This document shows positions 18,120 through 24,942 of a stretch of DNA of 46,995 bases, piece by piece (the first letter of the stretch is position 1; each line of letters starts with the position of its first letter). A program made the translations under genes and the position numbers. Source of the DNA: Actinomadura soli (GTDB lineage Bacteria; Actinomycetota; Actinomycetes; Streptosporangiales; Streptosporangiaceae); contig NZ_VCKW01000035.1 in NCBI RefSeq assembly GCF_005889715.1, positions 1 to 46,995 on the forward strand. The letters are read 5' to 3'. The notes under the pieces were generated by a model. It ran no database searches. It was not told the DNA's origin and saw nothing but the letters and a program-made list of their open reading frames with translations.

Positions 18120-18620
18120 ATGCGGATCGCCATCACGGGACACCGCGACCTCGACGAGCCGACCACCGCCCATGTGGACGCGGCCATCCGCGCGCTGCTG
18201 GAGGCCCACGGCACACGGGACACGCAGGACATCGTGGGCGTGTCGTGCCTCGCCGACGGCGCCGACCAGATCTTCGCCCGCGCCGTCCTGGAGCTCGGCG
18301 GGCACCTGGAGGTCATCGTCCCCGCCACCGGCTACGCCGCCGCGCTCGGCGCCCGGGCGCGGCGCGGTTTCGAGGAGCTGAAGGCCCGCGCCTGCGTGGT
18401 GCTGCCGCTGCGGCACTCCAGGCCCGGCCCGGGCCCCTACCTGGAGGCCGGGCTGGCGATGCTGGCGCGCGTCGACCGCCTCATCGCCGTCTGGGACGGC
18501 GCCCCCGCGGGCGGACGCGGCGGCACCGCCGACATCGTCGAGTACGCCCGCAGGCGCGACATGGCCGTGCACATCATCTGGCCCGTGGGCGCGAGGCGCA
18601 CCGGGGCCCCCGCCGCGTGA
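18120..18620 (+). CDS. SLOG-family nucleotide-sensor-like protein
   Basis: 166 residues of Rossmann-like SLOG type: MRIAITGHRDLDEP at the start, VSCLADGADQIFARA, and the late ligand-binding motif AVWDGAPAGGRGGTADIVEYA. SLOG proteins bind nucleotides or nucleotide derivatives (the fold is shared with DprA, LOG and YspA). Next to a SLATT membrane protein this is the classic SLOG-SLATT sensor-effector arrangement. The ATG at 18120 has an AAGGCAGGGGA RBS region. It is the last gene of this two-gene unit and meets a convergent VOC gene with directly abutting stop codons. Confidence 0.78.
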   Translation: MRIAITGHRDLDEPTTAHVDAAIRALLEAHGTRDTQDIVGVSCLADGADQIFARAVLELGGHLEVIVPATGYAAALGARARRGFEELKARACVVLPLRHSRPGPGPYLEAGLAMLARVDRLIAVWDGAPAGGRGGTADIVEYARRRDMAVHIIWPVGARRTGAPAA

Positions 18621-18626
18621 TCACGC
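18615..18626. other. palindrome at abutting convergent stops
   Basis: gcgtgatcacgc is a perfect 12-bp palindrome formed by the two facing TGA stops of the SLOG and VOC genes. There is no loop or T-tract, so it is not a convincing terminator by itself. Confidence 0.4.
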
Positions 18627-19430
18627 ACGGGCGGGCGCGGCGGCCCGCCCGGCGACGTCCGGGGTGATGACGGCCAGCCGGGCGCCGGCGGGGTCGGTCA
18701 TGACGGAGAACCGGCCGGGCCGGATGTCGGTCGGCGGGACGTGGACGCGGGCGCCCAGCTCGGCGGCGCGGCGGGCGGTGGCGTCGCAGTCCGTGACCCA
18801 GAAGTAGGGGATCCAGTGCGGCGGGAACCCGGCCGGCCACCATTCCTCGATGGGCAGCATGCCGGCCACGGACCAGTCCCCGAGCTTCCAGTTGGTGTAG
18901 GACGGCGCGTAGTAGGAGCGGTCGACGGGCGTCCAGCCGAACACCTTGCCGTAGAAGCGGCGCGCGTCCTCGACGTCGGTGCTGGCCAGCTCGACCCAGC
19001 ACATCGCGCCGGGTTCGTCGATGACGCCGGCGCCTTCGAGGTTGTAGGGCAGCCAGAGGGCGAAGTCGGCGCCCTGCGGGTCGGAGCACAGCGCCATGCG
19101 GCCGAGGTCGGCGACGTCGGCGGGCTCGACGCTCACGGCGCCGCCCGCGGCGCGGACGGCGTCGAGCTTGGCCTCAAGGTCGTCGACGCGGAAGTAGCAC
19201 GTCCAGGACGCGGGCTCCGCGTCGTCGGCGAGCGAGTTCACCCTTGCGACCTCGGGGCCCTGTGCGCCATCGAGCGTGAGGACCTCGTTGTCGCCCCACG
19301 CACCCAGGGCCAGCGTGTAGGAGTGCCAACCGAAGACGCCGCGGTAGAACTCCTTGGACGCCCCGACGTCCGGGCTGGTCAGCTGCGCCCATGCCGCGGT
19401 TCCGGGGGCGTGCTGGGTGACCTCGGGCAT
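18621..19430 (-). CDS. VOC-family protein, two glyoxalase-like domains
   Basis: 269 residues in two homologous halves, each with the VOC pattern: PGTAAWAQLTSPDVGASKEFYRGVFGW and GAMCWVELASTDVEDARRFYGKVFGW. The overall form resembles the CFP30B/Rv0577-like actinobacterial glyoxalase-fold proteins of about 260 residues. Their biochemistry is poorly defined (metal-dependent lyase, dioxygenase or ligand binding). The ATG at 19430 is chosen because family members begin MPEVTxxAPGT; the GGAGG is unusually close to it. No operon partner is evident. Confidence 0.82.
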   Translation of the reverse strand: MPEVTQHAPGTAAWAQLTSPDVGASKEFYRGVFGWHSYTLALGAWGDNEVLTLDGAQGPEVARVNSLADDAEPASWTCYFRVDDLEAKLDAVRAAGGAVSVEPADVADLGRMALCSDPQGADFALWLPYNLEGAGVIDEPGAMCWVELASTDVEDARRFYGKVFGWTPVDRSYYAPSYTNWKLGDWSVAGMLPIEEWWPAGFPPHWIPYFWVTDCDATARRAAELGARVHVPPTDIRPGRFSVMTDPAGARLAVITPDVAGRAAAPARA

Positions 19431-19494
19431 TCCTCCACGGTAAGAATGGGCGTGCAATCTCCTTTGCCGCGAACCGCCAAGACGATCCCAATGT

Positions 19495-20058
19495 TCAAAC
19501 GCTGTCGACCGCTTGGAGCAGGCCCCAGACGAAGTGGGCGGCGAACGTGCCGTCCGGCGTCGTGAGCGTGGCGTGCCAGCGGCTCGGGGCCTCACCGTCC
19601 TGGTGGGCGACGGTCCCGAAGCGCGCGGCGACGTCGCCGACGACGCAGGCCCAGGGGACGAGGTCGTCGACGGTGCCGAGGCGCGGCACCGGGACGCCGT
19701 CGTCGCGGGCGAGCCATTCGTGCGCGACCGAGCCGTCCGGGGCCAGCATGATCTCAAAGCGCAGGCCGGGCCACAGCGACAGCCCGGTCCACCATGCGAT
19801 CTCGCAGGTCACATCGCCGATCCGGCGCTGCTCGACGGCGCCGGGCGGGCCGAGGACGGTCTCGTACCGGCGCTGCCCGCGCGGGAACGTCCGGGACCGG
19901 AGGATGCGCTGCCAGCGGGCGTTGACCTCCCGCATCTCGGTGCGGGACGCGTCCAGCGCGCGCATCGCGTCCTCGACGAGGCCGGGCTGGTAGTCGGCCA
20001 TCCGGCGGAGCAGCACGAGCTGGAACTCCCGCCGCGCGAATCCCTTCACCGCCGCCAC
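19495..20058 (-). CDS. hypothetical protein
   Basis: 187 residues with good actinobacterial codon use. It begins VAAVKGFARREFQLVLLRRM, has a charged helical region (ALDASRTEMREVNARWQRILRSR) and then a beta-rich region (GDVTCEIAWWTGLSLWPGLRFEIML). No signal peptide or membrane segment is seen and I do not recognise a family. The start is uncertain: GTG at 20058 or GTG at 20049, neither with a clear RBS. It follows the DUF5954-like gene by 35 nt on the same strand. Confidence 0.6.
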   Translation of the reverse strand: MAAVKGFARREFQLVLLRRMADYQPGLVEDAMRALDASRTEMREVNARWQRILRSRTFPRGQRRYETVLGPPGAVEQRRIGDVTCEIAWWTGLSLWPGLRFEIMLAPDGSVAHEWLARDDGVPVPRLGTVDDLVPWACVVGDVAARFGTVAHQDGEAPSRWHATLTTPDGTFAAHFVWGLLQAVDSV

Positions 20059-20093
20059 GCTACCGGGGCGCCGCGCTCCCCGCCGCCGCGTGC

Positions 20094-21092
20094 CTATTCC
20101 TCGTCGGCGATCCCCAGGCCGCGCGCTTCCTCGGGGTCGGGGGTGAAGGGCTCTTCGGGGTCGTAGTCGGACGGGCGCGGGCGCTCGGGCCCGTCCGGCC
20201 CGACGCGGACGACGTACTCGAAGCGGATGACGCGGAACCGGCGTCCGAGGACGGTGATCTCGGCGCGGCGCGTACCGTCGCGGAGCCGCTCGGCGGCGTC
20301 CCGGTACTCGGCGAGGACGTCCGGCGACGACGGCAGCATCATCGGCACGATCGTGTCGAAGTAGGCGGCCAGGTGGTCGCGGACGGAGGCGGGGCTGTGC
20401 AGGAACGGGCCGTGCGGCGGCCACGTCCCGTTCTCCCTCTCGGCGGCGGCGAACCGGGCGGCGAGGCGGACGACGCGGGGATGGGCGGCGAGCGCGCGGC
20501 GCGCGTCGCGGGTCACCTCCAGCGGGACGGCCGGCCCCTCGGGGACCTTCTCCCACCGTTCCCCGAGCAGCTCCGGCGACCCGGGCGTCCGTGCGGGCGG
20601 CAGCAGCCCGTGGTCGAACCGGCGGGCGTCGCGGCGGGTGCGCGGCTCGGGCAGGTCGTCGGGGTCGGTGGGGCGCGGCGGCTCGGGGCCGTCCACGCCG
20701 AAGCGGCAGAACCGGTCGGCGCGCACGACGCGGAACACGCGCCCGGCGACGGTCACCTCGTCGGGACGGCCGCGTTCGAGGAGCGCAGCCCCGTCCCGGT
20801 ACCCGTCGCGGTCGGCGCCGGAGGTGGCGGCGGCCCGGGCCATGTTCCGGAACCACCAGGCGAGGGAGTCGCGGGCGTCCTGCGGTGTCATCCGCTCCAT
20901 GCCGGACATCATCCAGCCGCCGGCGACGCGCTCCATCACCCCGTAGGTGGGCCCGTACCAGAGCACGAGCGGATGGGTCCGCTGCGCCCGCACCTCGCCG
21001 AGCCACGCCGACGACGACGCCGCCGACAGCGAAGGGGGCAGGTCACCGGCGAGAGCCGCACCATCACTACCCGTCATGCCCCCCATCGTCAC
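20094..21092 (-). CDS. DUF5954-like protein with internal duplication
   Basis: 332 residues made of two related units. Unit 1 contains ARDSLAWWFRNMA, VAGRVFRVVRADRF and GVDGPEPPRPTD; unit 2 contains VRDHLAAYFDTIV, VLGRRFRVIRFEYV and GPDGPERPRPSD. The repeated GRxFRVxR / DGPExPRPxD pattern resembles actinobacterial DUF5954 proteins, of unknown function. No signal peptide, membrane segment or catalytic motif is evident. The GTG at 21092 is the longest option; the ATG at 21077 (MTGSDG), preceded by a G-run, is a realistic alternative. It lies 35 nt upstream of the hypothetical gene at 19495-20058. Confidence 0.65.
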   Translation of the reverse strand: MTMGGMTGSDGAALAGDLPPSLSAASSSAWLGEVRAQRTHPLVLWYGPTYGVMERVAGGWMMSGMERMTPQDARDSLAWWFRNMARAAATSGADRDGYRDGAALLERGRPDEVTVAGRVFRVVRADRFCRFGVDGPEPPRPTDPDDLPEPRTRRDARRFDHGLLPPARTPGSPELLGERWEKVPEGPAVPLEVTRDARRALAAHPRVVRLAARFAAAERENGTWPPHGPFLHSPASVRDHLAAYFDTIVPMMLPSSPDVLAEYRDAAERLRDGTRRAEITVLGRRFRVIRFEYVVRVGPDGPERPRPSDYDPEEPFTPDPEEARGLGIADEE

Positions 21093-21135
21093 AGGGCGCG
21101 GGGGGTCGGCGCTCGCAATTCGGCCATTCGGCGGG

Positions 21136-22357
21136 TCAGGACCTGCGGGCGCCGATGGCGGCGGTGATGGCGGGCCAGCTCCGGTCCAGCTCCCGTCGCC
21201 AGTACTTCCAGTTGTGCATACCGGGCCCGTAGAGGTTCGCGGTCACGGGGACGCCCGCGTTCCTGGCCGCATCGACGAAGTTGGCCGTCATCACCCCGGC
21301 GAGCTGCTCACCGATGCGGCCCGCGTGCCAGGGCACGGTGTCCGGGTCGTCGTAGGGGCCGGGCCGCCCGCCGCCGGACGAGACGTACACGCCGGTGCCC
21401 TTCAGCTCCGACACCATCACGGTCGCGTCGTGCGCCCGCCAGTTCGCCCGCGCGGTGATCGGATCACCCCAGATCGCGGTCCCCGCCTCCCGGTTCATGG
21501 ACGTCAGGATGGCCGGCATGCCGGGGGCGGTGATGTTGAGGGACCCGCTGTAGGACGCGGCGTACCTGAACAGCCCGGGATGGCGTCCGGCATAGACGAC
21601 GGCGCCCTGCCCGCCGGACGACAGCCCGATCGCGGCCCGCGCCGACCCGGCGTGGAAATTGCGTTCCATCAGCGGGATGACCTCGTCGATGTGGAAGGTC
21701 TCCCATGCCGGGATACCGCCCTTGCCGTCGTTCCACCAGTTCGTGTACGAGCCGCGGAAGCCGCCTTCGGGCATGACGACCATCGCGTCGTACGAGGCCG
21801 CGGTCTTCTCGATGTCGGAGTCGCGCGTCCAGGACCGTAGTCGTTGTTGCCGCCGTGGTAGGCGTACACGACGGGCCACGACCTGCTCGTCCTGGCCCTC
21901 CACCCCTTCGGGACCAGCACCCGCGTCTTCACCCTGGCGCCGAGCGCCGGGGACGCGATCGTGACGTCGAACTGCCGCGCGCCGACCGTCTTCACACTGG
22001 TGACGGCGGCGCCGTCGGGCGCCTTGGCGTACGTCCCTGACCCTTCACTCGGCGGCCGCGGCGCCGTGCCGCGACCACCGGGGATGGTGTCGGGATCGTC
22101 GGGGCCGGGCGAGCCGTTGCCCGTCCTGAACGGCTTCGTCCCCGGGGGAACCTCGGGCAGCTTCGGCGACGGCGACGCCACGCCGGGCTTCGTCGGGGGC
22201 CCAAGGACGGGACCGGCTCGGCGCCGCCCCGGGCCTCCGACCGTTCCTTCGGCACACCCACGCCCGCCTGCGCGAGACCGACCATGACGGCGGGCAGCAG
22301 CACGGCCGCCGCCGCGGTCCCGGCGATGGCGATCTTCCTGTCCGTACGCTTCCTCAT
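21136..22357 (-). pseudogene. secreted alpha/beta-hydrolase esterase, broken by two frameshifts
   Basis: Three consecutive frames together give one esterase of about 407 residues. Frame 1 (from ATG 22357, RBS GGGGAG) is a signal peptide, RKIAIAGTAAAAVLLPAVMVGLAQA. Frame 2 carries the Pro-rich linker and the ARVKTRVLVPKGW...WPVVYAYHGGNNDY start of the fold. Frame 3 carries SWTRDSDIEKTAASYDAM, the nucleophile GLSSGGQG and the late GMHNWKYW His. Adding one base near 22195-22199 (a G5 run on the plus strand) and one near 21837 restores a single frame; at the second site a missing C in TACCGGTCC is the simplest reading. Both are one-base losses in GC runs: either real decay or assembly error. The family is esterase/antigen 85-like. 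Confidence 0.8.
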
Positions 22358-22520
22358 GCGCTCCCCAGCCCGCCGCGACACCCAGTGACCGAGCGCAGGA
22401 CGCGCCACTCCCGCACGCCGAAGAAGCTACTGTTCCCGCCGCCGCAGCCGCAACCATTGACATCGAATGCAATAAAGGCGACCCGACCAGTGACTCCCCG
22501 CAACGCCCCTCCGCAGCAGG

Positions 22521-22721
22521 TCATCGGTTGGCGATCTCCAGGAGACGCTGGCGGAGGACGATGCCGTCGCTGGCCCTGATGAATATCTCGTTGCCCTTGA
22601 CCGCCATCCAGAGGGGGCGGCCAGGGTCAGCGATGATGCCGAAGGTGGGGAATTCGGCCCTCAGCTCGGCCAGGTAGGCGGCTGTGTCCGGCTGCCAGGC
22701 CCCGCTTGCGGTGGAGTTCAT
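22521..22721 (-). CDS. small hypothetical protein
   Basis: 66 residues (MNSTASGAWQPD...LEIANR) of mixed composition, with the central stretch FGIIADPGRPLWMAVKG and no signal or membrane segment. It overlaps the upstream gene by four bases (ATGA), so translation is coupled. No family recognised. The pair lies divergent to the XRE/DUF397 module and probably shares its control region. Confidence 0.65.
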   Translation of the reverse strand: MNSTASGAWQPDTAAYLAELRAEFPTFGIIADPGRPLWMAVKGNEIFIRASDGIVLRQRLLEIANR

Positions 22722-23044
22722 GCGGGGGCTCCCAGGTAGCCCTTGATCATCACCAGGGCATCGGTGATGCGCTCCGTCTCGGCGATGGGCTGCTGCCAGG
22801 ACGTGAAGTACCAGTAGCGTCCGCCGTCCTCCTCGTGGGGGCGGCACGTGATCGTGTCGGCGGCGACTCCTCGGGCGCCGCAGCAGCTCCGCGCGGTGGA
22901 GGTCGTGTTGCGGACGACCAAGCCTCCCGCCACCTGATGGATCGTGAACCCGTGGGCCTTGAGGTGCATCCCCAGCATCTTCAGCCGGACGTACGACTCG
23001 ACGGCCGGACTCTGCTCCTCCCGCTCCTGCTCCGGGGTGCTCAC
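22718..23044 (-). CDS. small hypothetical protein
   Basis: 108 residues starting GTG (23042-23044) with a good GAGGAGG RBS 6 nt away. The N-terminus is acidic (STPEQEREEQSPAVESYV), followed by GMHLKAHGFTIHQVAGGLVVRN, a central three-Cys region (CCGARG...TCRPHEEDGG) and WYFTSWQQPIAETERITDAL. It appears cytoplasmic. It is the first of two overlapping minus-strand genes divergent from the XRE regulator; paired small proteins like this are frequent beside XRE/DUF397 loci in actinomycetes, but their role is unknown. Confidence 0.68.
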   Translation of the reverse strand: MSTPEQEREEQSPAVESYVRLKMLGMHLKAHGFTIHQVAGGLVVRNTTSTARSCCGARGVAADTITCRPHEEDGGRYWYFTSWQQPIAETERITDALVMIKGYLGAPA

Positions 23045-23190
23045 GGCCGCCTCCTCGCGGACTCGGCGAGGGCGATCCGCTTACGACTCCATTCGGACAT
23101 GAGGGGCATTCCCCCCACTCTCGTGGAATTGTTCGATATCAGCCTCTTGTGCACCTAGGGGACCTCGTTTGTGTCGTTGCGCCGAAAAGC

Positions 23191-23288
23191 TTGCAATCAC
23201 ACTCGCGGTCCGGGTTAAAGTGCGGTAGTGACCGTTCCACACCGCCGGTCAATCCGAGCCAAGATCCCGTCAACCACCCCCCGTGGTT
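23191..23288 (+). promoter_or_regulatory. candidate promoter and hairpin upstream of the XRE regulator
   Basis: TTGCAA (23191-23196) and TTAAAG (23215-23220) are 18 bp apart and could be -35/-10 elements. Further down, aaccac (23272-23277) and gtggtt (23283-23288) form a 6-bp inverted repeat around five C, just before the CGGAGG RBS at 23295-23300; it could be an autoregulatory operator or a small mRNA hairpin. The rest of 23045-23307 shows nothing else convincing. Confidence 0.4.
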
Positions 23289-23307
23289 AACCCTCCGGAG
23301 GCTCCAA

Positions 23308-24105
23308 ATGGGCGAAAACCGAGCACGCATCTTCTTCGGAAACGAACTCCGCCGCATGCGCGACGACGCCGGGCTTACGGGCAAGGAACTGGCGGACGCG
23401 CTCGGATGCACGCCGCAATGGGTCAGCACCATGGAGAGTGGTCGAAAGGTCTCCCAGCAGAGCGCGCTCGACCTCGACACGTACTTCAAGACAGACGGCC
23501 ACTACCACCGCTTGTGGAAGCTCGCCAACGAGGTCGAGGTCCAGTTCATCCTCCCGCCCGGCTTCCCGGAGTACCTGGAGTACGAGAAGAAGGCGACGTC
23601 CTACCGCATCTATTGCGCGCTACTTATCAACGGTCTCTTCCAGACCGAGGACTACACGCGCTCCATCCTCACCACCACCGACGGCGCCAACAGCCAAGAG
23701 CTGACGGCACAGCGCATGGAGCGGCAGGGTGTCCTCGCCCGCGACAAGGCGCCGCACACCTGGATCGTCATCGACGAGACGGCACTCCGGCGCACGGTGG
23801 GAGGCCCTGACATCATGCGCGAGCAACTCAATTACCTGCTTACCGCGTCTGAATGCTTCAACACGATGGTTCAGGTAGTGCCAAACCACACCGGCTATCA
23901 CGCTGGGCTTGAGGGAAGCTTCACCATCCTGGGCTTCGAGGACATGCCAGATCTCGCCTACACCGAGTCGGCTGGTGAAGGACTCCTGATCGAGAAGCCT
24001 GCCCGAGTCAAAGACAAAGTCGTACGCTGGGATCTGCTCCGAGGCCACGCACTCCCCATCCAGGAGTCGAGGGCCATGATTAGGACCGTTATGGAGGGCC
24101 TATGA
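23308..24105 (+). CDS. XRE-family regulator with DUF5753 domain
   Basis: 265 residues. An N-terminal helix-turn-helix (about 10-60: LRRMRDDAGLTGKELADALGC, QWVSTMESGRKV) is followed by a DUF5753 ligand/partner domain (PPGFPEYLEYEKKATSYRIYCALL, GLFQTEDYTRSIL, VQVVPNHTGYHAGLEGSF). Such regulators are abundant in actinomycetes and pair with DUF397 proteins (the BldB/AbaA-like class) in developmental or toxin-like modules. The ATG at 23308 has a clear CGGAGG RBS. It overlaps the DUF397 gene by ATGA. A/T use here is somewhat higher than in the flanks, which may point to transfer. Confidence 0.9.
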   Translation: MGENRARIFFGNELRRMRDDAGLTGKELADALGCTPQWVSTMESGRKVSQQSALDLDTYFKTDGHYHRLWKLANEVEVQFILPPGFPEYLEYEKKATSYRIYCALLINGLFQTEDYTRSILTTTDGANSQELTAQRMERQGVLARDKAPHTWIVIDETALRRTVGGPDIMREQLNYLLTASECFNTMVQVVPNHTGYHAGLEGSFTILGFEDMPDLAYTESAGEGLLIEKPARVKDKVVRWDLLRGHALPIQESRAMIRTVMEGL

Positions 24106-24365
24106 AGGATATGCTCAGCGTCCACTGGCGCAAGGGCAGCCACAGCGATCACAACGGCGGTGACTGCGTCGAGGTGGCAGGTCTGTGGCGCAAGAGCACC
24201 TACAGCGGCCACAGCGGCGGTGACTGCGTTGAAGTCGCAAACCTCTCCCCCGTGGTCGGGGTTCGGGACTCCAAAGATGCGGACGGGCCGAAGTTGACCT
24301 TCAGTGTCGCGGCCTGGTCGGCGTTCACTCGCGAGGTCAAGAACAGCGCCCACGACCTGGGCTGA
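24102..24365 (+). CDS. DUF397-domain protein with duplicated core motif
   Basis: 87 residues. The DUF397 hallmark W-R-K-S-x-x-S-x-x-x-G-G-D-C-V-E-V-A occurs twice: WRKGSHSDHNGGDCVEVA (residues 9-26) and WRKSTYSGHSGGDCVEVA (29-46). The usual VRDSKDADGPKLTFSVAAWSAF end follows. Most DUF397 proteins are about 60-70 residues with one motif; the extra copy comes from a 60-bp tandem duplication. Function is not established; the family works with XRE/DUF5753 regulators such as the preceding gene, to which it is coupled by an ATGA overlap. A terminator follows at 24389-24424. Confidence 0.9.
   Translation: MKDMLSVHWRKGSHSDHNGGDCVEVAGLWRKSTYSGHSGGDCVEVANLSPVVGVRDSKDADGPKLTFSVAAWSAFTREVKNSAHDLG
24126..24240 (+). 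repeat. 60-bp in-frame tandem duplication inside the DUF397 gene
   Basis: 24126-24180 and 24186-24240 align without gaps at a period of 60 bp. They share TGGCGCAAG, ACAGCG, GGCGGTGACTGCGT and other blocks, with scattered, often synonymous differences. The divergence shows it is not a recent slip. Confidence 0.85.
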
Positions 24366-24388
24366 CGTCCCCCAAAGCACTCCCCCGC

Positions 24389-24424
24389 GAGCCCTCGGCC
24401 GTCCAAGAACCAGGCCGGGGGCTC
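24389..24424 (+). terminator. intrinsic terminator-like hairpin after the DUF397 gene
   Basis: gagccctcggcc (24389-24400) pairs with ggccgggggctc (24413-24424), a 12-bp stem with one G-T pair and a 12-nt loop, followed by ttcc. It lies 24 nt after the DUF397 stop and separates it from the EACC1 gene. Confidence 0.65.
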
Positions 24425-24552
24425 TTCCATGTTCGGGCCGTGGCTCCAGCAGGCCACAAGTGGCACCTTTGCTTTCAGCCCCAGCGCAGTGCGACCGGTG
24501 GCAGTTCAATGGTGGACAAGGGCACGCCTGGCGGACGGAGGCACTCGGGGCC

Positions 24553-24942
24553 GTGAAGCTACGAATCAGCGTCGAAGGGGCGACCGGCGACCGGGAACTT
24601 GCCGCTCTGTACCGATGGATCGCCAGAGATCGCGTCCTGACGCGGCGGAACCGGATCTCCACCACCACGGCGGCGCCCGCACCGGGCGAGCAGGGCGGCG
24701 CTCTGGAGGCGATCAACGCGATCGCGGGGAACGTCATCGCGCTGAGCAGTCTCGTTGTCGCGATTCTGGCCCACCGTAGGAACGGCCCTGCCGACAGCGG
24801 CCGGGGGACGGTCCGCATCGAACGCGACGGCATCGTGGTGTCGATCGAGCCCGGCAGCGAGATATCAGCCGAAGAGATCATCGAACGCCTGACCCCCGGG
24901 ACGCCTCCCGACGAGGACACCGCCGGCGGCTCTCAACCATGA
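24553..24942 (+). CDS. effector-associated constant component EACC1-like
   Basis: 129 residues. The order fits the EACC1 family: an N-terminal strand (LRISVEGATGDRELAALYRWI), a Gly-rich turn (PAPGEQGG), a hydrophobic helix (AIAGNVIALSSLVVAILA, about 60-77) and a C-terminal strand region (TVRIERDGIVVSIE) with a trailing acidic helix. EACC1 proteins accompany caspase-like and other effectors in bacterial conflict or programmed-response systems as an invariant linker. The GTG at 24553 is preceded by GGAGG (24537-24541). Its stop overlaps the caspase start (ATGA), supporting a dedicated pair. Confidence 0.78.
   Translation: MKLRISVEGATGDRELAALYRWIARDRVLTRRNRISTTTAAPAPGEQGGALEAINAIAGNVIALSSLVVAILAHRRNGPADSGRGTVRIERDGIVVSIEPGSEISAEEIIERLTPGTPPDEDTAGGSQP

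Noticed and set aside
18621-19430. A catechol dioxygenase role for the second VOC protein
   Set aside because: It resembles the two-domain CFP30B-like glyoxalase group, lacks the extradiol signature and has no catabolic neighbours.
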